46,612 nt of DNA from Ruminococcus sp. UBA4240. GTDB taxonomy: Bacteria > Bacillota > Clostridia > Oscillospirales > Ruminococcaceae. The stretch lies in assembly GCA_002395525.1 (NCBI GenBank), contig DGXE01000019.1, positions 1 through 46,612 of the forward strand, read 5' to 3'. A program made the position numbers and the translations under genes. Below, in pieces: positions 13,793 to 22,640 of the stretch. Numbering within the stretch: position 1 is the stretch's first letter; each line of letters opens with the position of its first letter. Below the pieces are notes generated by a model, which was given only the letters and a program-made list of their open reading frames with translations, made no database searches and had not been told where the DNA came from.

Positions 13793-16735
13793 TTATGCGC
13801 CGTACAGCTTGGAGTACCACTGGAACATGGCCTTGTTCTGGGAAGCCTTTGCGCCGGCTCCGTCGGGTACGTAGAGTACGAAGGGCTTGAGGGAGTTATC
13901 GCACTCAAACTCCTTACAGAGTATGGATCCCACGCACATAAGCTCCTGATCCGAGCTTGTCTTGGTGTTGGTCATAGGGGTGCCCTCGTCAATGGTCACC
14001 TTTGTAGGGAAGTGAACACCGTTCTGCATTTTCAGCTTGGAATCGGGGAGATACAAGTAGCCTTCAAGAGCATTGGAAGCCTTCTGTTCAATGGTCACCT
14101 GTGTTACGTTCTTGCCCGCATAGTAGTTGATATGGGGTGAAGTAGTCTGGGGTGCTGCGCCGTTGATTATGCTGAATGCAACGTTATTGTCGCCTACAGA
14201 GTAGGTACCTGACTGCTTGCTGAGGATCTTTCCGTTTTCAACAAGGGCATCGGTTACATACCATGTTGCATTCCCTTTTGTAGGTGCAAACTTATACTCG
14301 CCTGTGCCGTCCATTATTATGTGGAGTTTGTTTTTGGTATTGCCTGCATATACCTTGAAGCAGCCGTAGTAGTCGCCGGGGCCGTTAAGGAACATCTTTA
14401 CATCGCCTGCACGCACATCTATGGCAATAGGCTCTATGGCATTGTAGGGATCCTTGTTCCAGTCAGTGTATGTGCCTGAATTGGTACCTGCGGATGTATC
14501 TCTGCCGTAGTACTTACCTGCATCTATGGAGAAATCCTGATTTATGACCATCTTTTCAGCGATGGAGGTATCAGTGTTCTCCTTGCAGGCAGCGTTGAAT
14601 GCCGCATAAGGACCTGCAAAGCTGATATAGCCCTTGGTATCCACATCAAGGTCTGCGTGCCTTACATTGTTTGTTATAAATGTCCCTATATGTGAGTTGT
14701 AGGTAGCATCATCCTGAGCATAGGATTCAGTGAAATCGCCTGTGCTTGTGAATGCAGTATCAGCAAAATAGGTGCTGTATATGCTCTTGGGTGTAGGAAG
14801 CGCTATATACTCTCTCTGGTCATAGGTGCCGTCGTCCTTCTTGTAGTGAACCTTTACACCGGTGGGGAACTTTACGTACCTTTCATCATCGGTAGTGTTG
14901 AAGTACATACCGGACTGTGTGGAGGACTGTGTAACATCCTGCCAAGGCAGACAATTCTCATAGTCAAGATGAATGGTGTTTGCAGCAGATGCAGTTGTGA
15001 ATGCAAATCTGCCTGCGCAGTCAGTGGAATGATCGGTAAACTCTATGCCCTCTACCTTGGTAGCAGTAGGGTCAACAGCTGCACCCAATTCATACTTATT
15101 ACCGTTTACTATAACACCACGGAGAACATTGAGTTTGGCAGTGCTATCCACAAGGTGTTCACCATACTGCTTGTCAATATGCACATACCAGAGAGGTGAG
15201 ATATCAGCACCGGCATTATTGGTATGGTCTATTGTAACAAGGGAATTATTGAGCTCCATGTAGTTGCACCATGCTTCTTCATGGATCTTTGCGTGGGTAT
15301 CATTGCCGCAGCCTGTAACATCGAAGGTCTCGCAGATCAGTCTTCCGTATACGCCGTCTGTTGTCTGTCCGTCAAACTTTGCCTTTACAGCAAGAACATT
15401 CACACCGCCTGTTGCGGAGGTCTTGTCCAATGTGCTGTCGCCGAGGGATTTACCTGAGCCTACCTGATGAATGGTATTGGCATAGAAGGTAGCACCCTTT
15501 TCAAAGCGCATACCACTCTGAGCAGCAGTCTGAACGTTTTTAGTGCCTACCTCAATAGTGTCCTGCTTGAATGTACCTCTTACAAACCAAATCTTGTTTG
15601 CAGGAATGGAGAGGAAAACAGGTGTAGTACCGCTGGACCAGTCGCCGTTAAGGTAAATATCCTGTGAGCCCATGAGTCCGTTGGGGGCTGTAACGCCTGT
15701 GCCCTTGTGGATCATGGCGCCGCCGCCGATAAAGCCCATGGTGTTGGAGCCGGTGGCACTTGAAAGGGATACCAGACCTCTTGACTTGGCGGGCTGGGGA
15801 TCCTTCATCTTGTTCTGGAAGATAACGTAGGTGGAGTATTCCTGACCGTCGTATTCAACGGTGGAGGTCACCTTGAAGCGGAAGTAGTCGTTCTCTCTGT
15901 CGCCTGCCGCAAAGGCATCAAGCCAGTCAGCCTCGGAGGGTGTGCCGGAGGCAGGAAGAACGCTGGCATCAATGTCATACATTCTCTCCAGCACTTCAAT
16001 GGTGATCTTGGGCTTGTAGCCTATATCAGCAAGCTTGTTGGAGTTGAAGCCGCCGGTGTAGCCGGTGCGGTAGTCGTCGAGGGTGTTTACCTCGTACTCG
16101 ATCTTGTCGCTGGCACCGGTGGCACTGAATGTAGCGCCGATAGTGCTGTTCAGGGTGTACTGCTTGTAGTACTTCTCCCAGTCAGTGCCTGTGTGGGAGG
16201 ATGCAGTGCCGAAGGGCATATTGAAGTAGTGGGAATCGTACTCGTAGAGGTGCTTTGTGCTGCCGTCAGCCTGCTTTGCCTCATAGGTGTCTATCCAGCT
16301 GCTGTACCTGTCATCGGTCTTGTCATTTACGTGTACAATGCCGCTGCCAAGGCTGCCGGTCTGGAGTGTACCCGTCTTTATTGGTACTCTGTACAGGTCA
16401 AGCTCGAATGCACGGGCATAGGAGATGTCTGTAAGGGTCTTGACCTTTGTGGTATCGGTGGAATCCTTTTCGTAGGATTCGGAGCCTGTGCCGTAGGTCT
16501 GGGTGTCGTCAAGGAAGATCTCGCTGACAAAGGTATCCAGCACTGATCTTGCGGTGTAGTATGCCTGTGTCTCCTCATACTTGGTCATAACACGGTTGCG
16601 GGCGGAATATACCACCGCAATGGTGCCGGCAAGCAGGAATATGAGCACAAACATAACGGTGAGTACCATGAGAAGTACCGCACCCTTCGCAGCCTTAGGT
16701 CTGCGTGCAGCTTTTGCACTGCTCTTTGTGGTCAT
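13793..16735 (-). CDS. Very large PilX-like pilus protein
   Basis: A 980-residue protein with a basic N-terminus, then one hydrophobic helix (GAVLLMVLTVMFVLIFLLAG) without Glu+5, followed by a very long extracellular region rich in Thr, Gly, Asn and Tyr. The N-terminus and the position between PilO and the prepilins match PilX/GspK-type minor pilins, but those are normally 150-350 residues. The extra ~600 residues could be an adhesin. ATG 16735 fits AAAGG spacing better than the ATG at 16744. It follows the 325-bp hairpin spacer. Confidence 0.78.
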   Translation of the reverse strand: MTTKSSAKAARRPKAAKGAVLLMVLTVMFVLIFLLAGTIAVVYSARNRVMTKYEETQAYYTARSVLDTFVSEIFLDDTQTYGTGSESYEKDSTDTTKVKTLTDISYARAFELDLYRVPIKTGTLQTGSLGSGIVHVNDKTDDRYSSWIDTYEAKQADGSTKHLYEYDSHYFNMPFGTASSHTGTDWEKYYKQYTLNSTIGATFSATGASDKIEYEVNTLDDYRTGYTGGFNSNKLADIGYKPKITIEVLERMYDIDASVLPASGTPSEADWLDAFAAGDRENDYFRFKVTSTVEYDGQEYSTYVIFQNKMKDPQPAKSRGLVSLSSATGSNTMGFIGGGAMIHKGTGVTAPNGLMGSQDIYLNGDWSSGTTPVFLSIPANKIWFVRGTFKQDTIEVGTKNVQTAAQSGMRFEKGATFYANTIHQVGSGKSLGDSTLDKTSATGGVNVLAVKAKFDGQTTDGVYGRLICETFDVTGCGNDTHAKIHEEAWCNYMELNNSLVTIDHTNNAGADISPLWYVHIDKQYGEHLVDSTAKLNVLRGVIVNGNKYELGAAVDPTATKVEGIEFTDHSTDCAGRFAFTTASAANTIHLDYENCLPWQDVTQSSTQSGMYFNTTDDERYVKFPTGVKVHYKKDDGTYDQREYIALPTPKSIYSTYFADTAFTSTGDFTESYAQDDATYNSHIGTFITNNVRHADLDVDTKGYISFAGPYAAFNAACKENTDTSIAEKMVINQDFSIDAGKYYGRDTSAGTNSGTYTDWNKDPYNAIEPIAIDVRAGDVKMFLNGPGDYYGCFKVYAGNTKNKLHIIMDGTGEYKFAPTKGNATWYVTDALVENGKILSKQSGTYSVGDNNVAFSIINGAAPQTTSPHINYYAGKNVTQVTIEQKASNALEGYLYLPDSKLKMQNGVHFPTKVTIDEGTPMTNTKTSSDQELMCVGSILCKEFECDNSLKPFVLYVPDGAGAKASQNKAMFQWYSKLYGA

Positions 16736-16744
16736 GTCAACCAT

Positions 16745-17069
16745 CCTTTCTTTTCAATTGACATGCTGCAAGCAATGGGGTCGCCCCCGGTGCCCTTTCG
16801 GGCGGTTTTGCCCGTGTGCCTTATGGCACACGGCTGCCCCTGTGCTGCTTCCGACAGCTCAGGGTTCCCTTGCACTGCTTCCGACAGCGCAGGGTATCTC
16901 CACGGCAGCTTCCGACTGCCGGTTGGATCCGTTCTTTAAAAATCGGCAATCGGCTCTCGGTGAAATGCCCTTAAAAGGCACCACCCAAGAGCCTGCTGCC
17001 CTGTGGAGCACCGGCCGCAGGCACGACCCCGCAGCCGCTGTTCCGGTTGTGCTTCGTCACCCGAGGGTG
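16745..17069 (-). promoter_or_regulatory. Hairpin-packed intercistronic spacer inside the pilus operon
   Basis: There is no gene here. Read leftward, hairpins occur at 16954-16991 (CTCT..AGAG with GGTG/CACC and TGCC/GGCA), at 16904-16920, 16872-16890 and 16844-16858 (three with the identical loop TCGGAAG), at 16812-16833 (9-bp CCGTGTGCC/GGCACACGG) and at 16792-16803 (GCCC-GAAA-GGGC). The three identical-loop hairpins are 30-31 bp apart and their stems differ by compensatory changes. It forms the 5' leader of the PilX-like gene and may control stability or translation. Confidence 0.75.
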
Positions 17070-17879
17070 TTACTCAGCGTTTTCCTGTGCGCCGCCGGCT
17101 ACCGGCTCGTCAAGATCGTCGGTATTCATGTGGCGCAGTGTGTAGAAGTTGATGACAAGCTCGCCTGTGTATGCGGGCTCATCGGATTCGCCGCCTTCCA
17201 TGGCAGCCTTGATGTTCTCTACAACACCATCGATGTTGAACTTGCCCTCTGCTGTCTGTAAGTAGATGGCCTTGTCGTTCTTGCCGTGGTCGGCAACTAT
17301 CTGTATGCATTGAAGGATAGTATCGAACTCGTCGCAGCCGTACTTCACGGTGACAACTGTGCCGCCTACTGCAACGTCGGGATTGAGTGCGGGGAAGGTG
17401 TTCTCATAGCCGTAGTAGAACTCCTGGGGGAGCTTGCGGGCTACGTCCGCATTTACCATCATGGGATAGGGGGAATAGCTCTCATAGCGTGCATACTGGG
17501 AGAGCTGTGTGGGTGAAAGGTCGGAGAAGGAGATGCCGGTGATGTTCATGTCATCGACCTCGGCAAACATAGCCTTGATGTAGTTGGATATCTCGTATGT
17601 CCACTCAACGCCCTCAGCCTCACGCTGGTCGATGAATATCTCCTGCGCTTCCTGAACGGATTCGCCGTCGTTCTTCAGTCTTTCCTTCAGGGGCTCGAGA
17701 GTAGCGATCTTATCCTCTACTTCCTTCCTTTCAGCCTCCTTCTGTTCAAGTCTGACCTGGGATGCCTGGGATTCCTCGTACTTGGGCTTTACCAAAAGCA
17801 AGCCGCCTGCGATGAGTACTGCTGCAACTACCAGAATGAGGAAGATTATCTTGTCTCTTCTGCTAAGCTTCATTGTCAT
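17070..17879 (-). CDS. pilO: Pilus alignment-complex protein PilO
   Basis: A 269-residue bitopic inner-membrane protein: short basic cytoplasmic start (MTMKLSRRDK), a transmembrane helix (about 12-29), a coiled coil (EESQASQVRLEQKEAERKE, to about 85) and a C-terminal globular domain. This is the PilO layout. Its start overlaps the PilM-PilN stop by 4 bp (ATGA). It links the platform to the ATPase through PilMN. Confidence 0.88.
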   Translation of the reverse strand: MTMKLSRRDKIIFLILVVAAVLIAGGLLLVKPKYEESQASQVRLEQKEAERKEVEDKIATLEPLKERLKNDGESVQEAQEIFIDQREAEGVEWTYEISNYIKAMFAEVDDMNITGISFSDLSPTQLSQYARYESYSPYPMMVNADVARKLPQEFYYGYENTFPALNPDVAVGGTVVTVKYGCDEFDTILQCIQIVADHGKNDKAIYLQTAEGKFNIDGVVENIKAAMEGGESDEPAYTGELVINFYTLRHMNTDDLDEPVAGGAQENAE

Positions 17880-19456
17880 TCTTCAACACCTTCTTCCCCA
17901 TTCTCTGCCTGTGCAGGCTCTTCCTCCTCAACGGGATTTGCGGGCATCTGCATGGTGATGTTCGTCTTGAACCAGTCGCTTGTAAGTGCGGGTGTGCCTT
18001 CCTCAGTGCTGGGTTCTACCTTCTCAAAGCCGTTGTAGGTGATGTTCACAAAGGCGTACATAGGATTGTTGAACTTCTCATCCATGGTGTAGAGAGCCTC
18101 GACTGCGTTGTCGATGGCATCTATGCCCTCGCCGTACAGCTCTACCTCCACAAGGCCGCTGCCGAATCTGAATGTACCCATTGCGCACTCATTCTCTTCA
18201 AACAGGGAGTTCAGATCCTCATACAGAGCCCTCTCGAACTTGGGCATGGATTCGTAGTTCTTTACAGCATTGTCAAGGTCGGTCTTGAAGAGAGCCACCT
18301 TGTCGATCTTCTCCTGAGTCTCGTCAACTTCAAGGAGCTTGTCCTGTGTCTCCTGAGAGTTGATCCAGGCATCATGCTCGGCGATCTTCTTCTCGTCGGA
18401 GTTGACTGCGTTGTTGAAGCCCAGCCATACTGCGCCTACAACAGCGGCTGACAGCACGAATGCGCCCAGAACGGAGATGAAGAAGGAGGAACCAACGTCG
18501 GTCTTGCCGGAGGATGCGTCCGTTTCAAGCAGGTTGATACGGTCGGTGTCCTTATTGGACTTGAACATGGCACCGATGGCGTTTGCATAGTCCTGGAACT
18601 CGATGTTCTCGTAGCCTGCGATGTTGTTGGGCACGCCCAGGAGGGAGGTGTTTATGCCCTTGTCCTCAAGGGAGTTTGTCAGACGGATGTATTCGGATGT
18701 ATCACCGTAGAATGTTACGTTCTGGATGGGCATATCAGCGTTTCTGGAGCGCTGGAACTGGATCATACGGTTGATGTTCTCGTTTACAGCCTCGTATACG
18801 TAGTCCTCGGAGTTGTCGTAGTCAACTGCGTCGATGGAGGCGAAGCGGGAGAACGTAAGCTGCCCGTCCTCGTACAGGTTGAGGGATACGAAGGTGGGGT
18901 CCACCTGAACTGCCAGCATGGGCATCTTGTTCAGGTTCTTCTTATCGGAAAGGATGATCCTGGAAATGGCATTGCAGGTTACCGTAACGGATTTCAGGCT
19001 GATGGACAGCATCTGGAATACCTTGCGGAAGGAATCCACCACTTCAAAGGGGCAGGCTGTTGCCAGTATCTTAAGGGCGGTGTTGCCCTCCTGCTCGGTC
19101 TCGCCCGCAATGGAGTAGGCTACGGAGTAATCCTCGCCGGTGCCCATAGTGTGCTGCATCTGGTTTGTTACCATAGTCAGCAGGGCGGTGCTGGTCTTAG
19201 CCTTGGGGATGGCAAGCTCCTTGAATATGACAAGGTTGGAGGACAGAGTTACAACAGCCTCTTTGTCGTCCATGCGTCTTGCCTTGAGCTCGTCGTTGAT
19301 GATGGTTGCCATTTTGGGAATATCTTTTATATGACCATTCACGATAAGACCTTCCTGAAGATCGATCGTGGATGCAGATGCAACTCTGATCCTGCCTCGT
19401 CCCTCAGTACCACGTACTATACGTATATGTCTATCGGTAATATCAAATGAAAGCAT
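17876..19456 (-). CDS. pilM: PilM-PilN fusion protein
   Basis: A 526-residue protein. Residues ~1-320 are an actin-like ATPase-fold PilM domain (LSFDITDRHIRIVRGTEG). A single transmembrane helix (FFISVLGAFVLSAAVVGAVW, about 335-355) follows, then a coiled coil and a PilN-like globular domain. In most type IV pilus systems PilM (cytoplasmic) and PilN (bitopic) are separate; here one chain supplies both, fixing 1:1 stoichiometry. ATG 19456 is chosen because GAGGTG is six bases upstream; the GTG at 19465 overlaps that site. Confidence 0.85.
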   Translation of the reverse strand: MLSFDITDRHIRIVRGTEGRGRIRVASASTIDLQEGLIVNGHIKDIPKMATIINDELKARRMDDKEAVVTLSSNLVIFKELAIPKAKTSTALLTMVTNQMQHTMGTGEDYSVAYSIAGETEQEGNTALKILATACPFEVVDSFRKVFQMLSISLKSVTVTCNAISRIILSDKKNLNKMPMLAVQVDPTFVSLNLYEDGQLTFSRFASIDAVDYDNSEDYVYEAVNENINRMIQFQRSRNADMPIQNVTFYGDTSEYIRLTNSLEDKGINTSLLGVPNNIAGYENIEFQDYANAIGAMFKSNKDTDRINLLETDASSGKTDVGSSFFISVLGAFVLSAAVVGAVWLGFNNAVNSDEKKIAEHDAWINSQETQDKLLEVDETQEKIDKVALFKTDLDNAVKNYESMPKFERALYEDLNSLFEENECAMGTFRFGSGLVEVELYGEGIDAIDNAVEALYTMDEKFNNPMYAFVNITYNGFEKVEPSTEEGTPALTSDWFKTNITMQMPANPVEEEEPAQAENGEEGVEE

Positions 19457-19520
19457 TCTCGTCACCTCACATTATTATTCACAGGTAATCCCTGCGTTTA
19501 TTTTCTCCTCCTGCAATCTG

Positions 19521-20714
19521 TCAGGAGATGTTGCCCATAGAGTTGTAGATCGCGGGAAGGATACCTGCGATAACGGTACCGATAGCCACACCCATGAAGA
19601 TGATCATGACAGGCTCGATAAGGCCTACCAGACGGGTGATAGCTTCGTCGGATTCCTCCTGATAGAAGGCTGCGGACTTCGTGAGTATGGTGTCAAGTGC
19701 ACCGGATTCCTCACCGACGTAGATGATGGATACGAACATAGACTCAAATATGCCTGTTCTCTGGATGGATGCGGAAAGCTGTTCGCCCTGCTTTACCTCG
19801 TCTATTACCGTCTCAAACTTCTTGGAGACATACATATTGTTGAGTATGGAGGAGGACTTTGCAAGGCACTCAACCATGGGGATACCGGAGGAATACAGGG
19901 AAGCAAGGGTAGAGCCGAAGCGTGCGGTGTATACCTTTACTACCAAGGGGCCAACAGGCTTCATCTTGATGATGAGCTGGTCGAACTTAATACGGATATC
20001 AGGCACCTTGAGGGCGTATCTTATGGCAAACACAAGACCGATAACAATAATGAGTATGAGCCACCAGAACTTCTTGAATCCGTCAGAGAATGCGAAGAGG
20101 GCACCGGTAAGGCCGTGCATATCCTCTTCAGTGAGCAGATCCTTGAAGGTAGGCATGATGAACGTGAACATGATGATAACGATAGCCACGCAGAGGATAC
20201 AAAGTATCATAGGATACATCATAGCCGACTTTACCTTGTTGGTGAGCTTGGCATCGTTGTCGTACTGCTTCTCCATCTTCTGCATTACCATATCCAGGTT
20301 ACCGGATGCCTCGCCGGCCTCCACCATGGAAATGAAGAAATTGGGGAATGCGCCGTCCTGCTGCTTGATGGCCTCCGAGAAGGATGTACCCTTCTGTACC
20401 TCCTCATACACCTCACGATAGATCTGCTTGTTTGCGGGCTTTTCCTGCTCACGCTGCATGATGTCAAGAGTCTTTACAAGGGTAAGACCCGAGGTCATCA
20501 TGGCCGACATCTGACGGCAGTCGTAAGCAAGCTCTTTGGTAGTGAACTTATGAATACTTTTCTTATCATTGCCCCTTGCTTCACGATAGTCCGAGCAGAA
20601 AAGCCCTTTTTCGTGGATCTTGTCAAGGAAGTCATTAACATCTTCCGCGTTCATGCGCTGGTTCTTGACGGTATTGCCCTGAACGTCGGTAGCTGTGTAG
20701 ATATAAGTCTTCAT
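19521..20714 (-). CDS. pilC: Pilus platform protein PilC
   Basis: A 397-residue inner-membrane platform protein with two T2SSF repeats, each with the GEASGNLDMVMQ or GEESGALDTILT signature, and hydrophobic segments at about 165-190, 215-235 and near the C-terminus (ITRLVGLIEPVMIIFMGVAIG). Standard length. First gene of the leftward pilus operon. Ribosome binding site GGAGGTG. Confidence 0.95.
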   Translation of the reverse strand: MKTYIYTATDVQGNTVKNQRMNAEDVNDFLDKIHEKGLFCSDYREARGNDKKSIHKFTTKELAYDCRQMSAMMTSGLTLVKTLDIMQREQEKPANKQIYREVYEEVQKGTSFSEAIKQQDGAFPNFFISMVEAGEASGNLDMVMQKMEKQYDNDAKLTNKVKSAMMYPMILCILCVAIVIIMFTFIMPTFKDLLTEEDMHGLTGALFAFSDGFKKFWWLILIIVIGLVFAIRYALKVPDIRIKFDQLIIKMKPVGPLVVKVYTARFGSTLASLYSSGIPMVECLAKSSSILNNMYVSKKFETVIDEVKQGEQLSASIQRTGIFESMFVSIIYVGEESGALDTILTKSAAFYQEESDEAITRLVGLIEPVMIIFMGVAIGTVIAGILPAIYNSMGNIS

Positions 20715-20756
20715 TCAACTGACACCTCCGAATACCTTTCTATAAAATCATATCGG

Positions 20757-20798
20757 CACACATATGCAGGCATCCGCATCCTTGCTCACACATATGCA
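20757..20798. promoter_or_regulatory. Two 12-bp direct repeats in the pilC leader
   Basis: CACACATATGCA occurs at 20757-20768 and 20787-20798, exactly 30 bp (about three helical turns) apart, just downstream of the predicted transcription start. Each copy contains the palindrome CATATG. A binding site pair for a transcription factor or a duplicated leader element. Confidence 0.6.
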
Positions 20799-20812
20799 CT
20801 CTAATATAGATT

Positions 20813-20841
20813 ATTATATCATTTATACTCACTTTTTACAA
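20813..20841 (-). promoter_or_regulatory. Promoter of the pilC operon
   Basis: Reading leftward: TTGTAA (20836-20841), 17-bp spacer, TATAAT (20813-20818) with an extended -10 TG. The leader is about 90 nt. Confidence 0.7.
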
Positions 20842-20974
20842 TATGGTATTTTGAACAAATTGATTAATCTATATGCAGCTTTTTTAACAATAAATACAAT
20901 TTACCACATTGCAAATTGTGCAAAAAGCCGTGATTTTTTTGGAATTTAACTGTTCTTTAACACATTGGTAGGAT

Positions 20975-21790
20975 TTATGACATCAAATGGAGCAGCCTTT
21001 CGGCATTTTTATGGAAAACAAGTTCCCTTTGTTCAGAGGACAGCCCGGCAGCTTCTATAAGCTCCGCTGAATCTGTTCCGCTGTTCCAGGGGGAATCCGT
21101 GCCGAAAAGCACATTCTCCGCTCCGTATGCGGCGATAAGGTCGCCCATATGGGAAGGCGACAGCCTACCCGCCGAAAAGGAGGTATCCACCATGAGCCCC
21201 TGTGCTCCCGCAAGGAGCCGTGCCGCCTCATCCTCGAAGCCTATGCCTCCCATATGAGCCAGCACCACCGTTGTCCGGGACAGCTTATCCATGAGCCGTG
21301 CCGCACGGGTCGGTGTCACACGCACATTTTCGCAGTCCTCGTAGTCCATGCCCGCATGGAAGACCACTATAAGCCCCAGTTCGCCGCATCTGCGGCACAC
21401 ATCCACGATAAGGGGATCGTCCGCATAGAAGCCCTGGAACTCACCGTGGAGCTTTATGCCTCGAAAGCCCTGTTCTTTCAGCCTTTCAAGCTGTGCGGGG
21501 CTGTCTGCCCCCGGGAAATGTGCCCCGAAGGGGATGAGCCTTTCGCTGTCAAGGCCAAGCTCCCACTTGTTTATGCTCTCTGCCTGGGAAGGCTTTGTGG
21601 CAACAGGCAGCAGCACTGCCCTGCTGATGCCCCCCTTGTCCATGTCACGGACAAGCCCCTTTTCGGTGCCGTCGGTACAGGGGGCAGTCTTGAACTCCAT
21701 GGGGGATGTGTCCACACCCCTCACAAGGGCGGCAAGGGCTCTCGGAGCAAGGCTGTCCGGGAAGATATGGGCGTGAAAGTCGATGATCAT
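20975..21790 (-). CDS. Amidohydrolase family 2 metal-dependent hydrolase
   Basis: A 271-residue TIM-barrel protein starting MIIDFHAHIFPD at ATG 21790. Metal ligands are visible in FHAH, in the strand KLHGEFQGF, in VVFHAG, in VVLAHMGG and in LFGTDSPW, the pattern of Amidohydro_2 (PF04909) hydrolases and decarboxylases. Substrate unknown. The start overlaps the HEPN stop (ATGA), so it is the third gene of that operon; the upstream extension of the frame lies inside the HEPN gene. Confidence 0.88.
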   Translation of the reverse strand: MIIDFHAHIFPDSLAPRALAALVRGVDTSPMEFKTAPCTDGTEKGLVRDMDKGGISRAVLLPVATKPSQAESINKWELGLDSERLIPFGAHFPGADSPAQLERLKEQGFRGIKLHGEFQGFYADDPLIVDVCRRCGELGLIVVFHAGMDYEDCENVRVTPTRAARLMDKLSRTTVVLAHMGGIGFEDEAARLLAGAQGLMVDTSFSAGRLSPSHMGDLIAAYGAENVLFGTDSPWNSGTDSAELIEAAGLSSEQRELVFHKNAERLLHLMS

Positions 21791-22275
21791 GATCCCTGCA
21801 CCTTTTCGGACTCGCCGGCTCCGTTCCCGCGGGTCTTCTTTGCGCCCCTCTTGTGGTAGCTTGCAAAGTCGAACCCTGTTATATCGCAGATGAATTCCAG
21901 CATTTCCCCGCTCATGCACATCAGCCGCTCTATCGTTTCGGCGGTTATGTAGTCGGGCATATCTGCGGGGTAGCGTGTTTCAATATAGTAGCGGTTTAGC
22001 ACGGCGCTCTCATCTATCCACTGGATGAAGTTCTCATCCAGCATCGCCGCCTGCTTGCACAGCCATGTAAGGTTATGGCCGTCAAGGAGCTTCCGTGACT
22101 TGTAGAGGAGATACCCCTTGAGCCCCTTTTCGATGCACTGCTGGCAGTGGAATGCCGCCGCATCGTAGAGCCTTTTGTCCTGTCTGAGCATCTCGGCGGA
22201 CAGGCGGTCTATCCACGCATGGTATATCCAGTCATAATACCGCTTGCTGTCGGTCTTCTTACTGCCCCTTGACAT
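21787..22275 (-). CDS. HEPN-domain protein
   Basis: A 162-residue mostly helical protein starting MSRGSKKTDSKRYYDW. The AAFHCQQCIEKGLKGYLLY segment is the signature central helix of HEPN domains. The start lies inside the upstream nucleotidyltransferase-like gene by 17 bp. In MNT/HEPN toxin-antitoxin pairs HEPN is the toxic RNase, but I see no clear RX4-6H motif, so catalysis is doubtful. Confidence 0.78.
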   Translation of the reverse strand: MSRGSKKTDSKRYYDWIYHAWIDRLSAEMLRQDKRLYDAAAFHCQQCIEKGLKGYLLYKSRKLLDGHNLTWLCKQAAMLDENFIQWIDESAVLNRYYIETRYPADMPDYITAETIERLMCMSGEMLEFICDITGFDFASYHKRGAKKTRGNGAGESEKVQGS

Positions 22276-22591
22276 ATAGCTTCTCCCCGCCGTTGTCCAC
22301 CCTGTAGGCAAAGGTGCAGTCATCGTCCGTAAGCTCATCCCACTCGGTCTTGCCGTAGACTATGAAGTCGCAGGGGATGTCGCTGTTGACACCAAGCAGC
22401 AGTGCCCTTTCCACGGCGCTGTTGTCCGCCGTATCCGTGACCACGCACAGCTTCAGCGACTTTAATGTGCCGTCGGTGCCGGTCTTTGAGGACACAAGAT
22501 ATATCAGACAGGGGTCACAGATGCCCACTGTTTCGGCTACGATACTATCAAGCAGCCCCTTGCTCTTATCGTTCAAAGCTATCACCCTCAT
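22259..22591 (-). CDS. Degenerate nucleotidyltransferase-like (MNT) protein
   Basis: A 110-residue protein (MRVIALNDKSKGLLDSIV). The length, the position before a HEPN gene and the DIPCDFIVYGKTEWDEL tail (as in VDLVVYTPEEFEE-type tails) suggest a minimal nucleotidyltransferase. The expected GSxxxG...DxD catalytic motif is absent (VSSKTGTDG...LKLCVV), so it is probably inactive. Inference rests mainly on context. Confidence 0.55.
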   Translation of the reverse strand: MRVIALNDKSKGLLDSIVAETVGICDPCLIYLVSSKTGTDGTLKSLKLCVVTDTADNSAVERALLLGVNSDIPCDFIVYGKTEWDELTDDDCTFAYRVDNGGEKLYVKGQ

Positions 22592-22640
22592 GTCGGATAC
22601 TCATTACAGCCGCCCCAACAGGGGCACAGGCTTTGTATAG

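Noticed and set aside
16841..16920. CRISPR-like 30-bp repeats
   Set aside because: Only three units, no spacers and no cas genes; the similarity is centred on hairpin loops.
19368..20804. 478-residue rightward reading frame opposite pilC
   Set aside because: It is a frame shadow of the well-supported pilC and PilM-PilN genes, rich in His and Tyr as expected for antisense reading.
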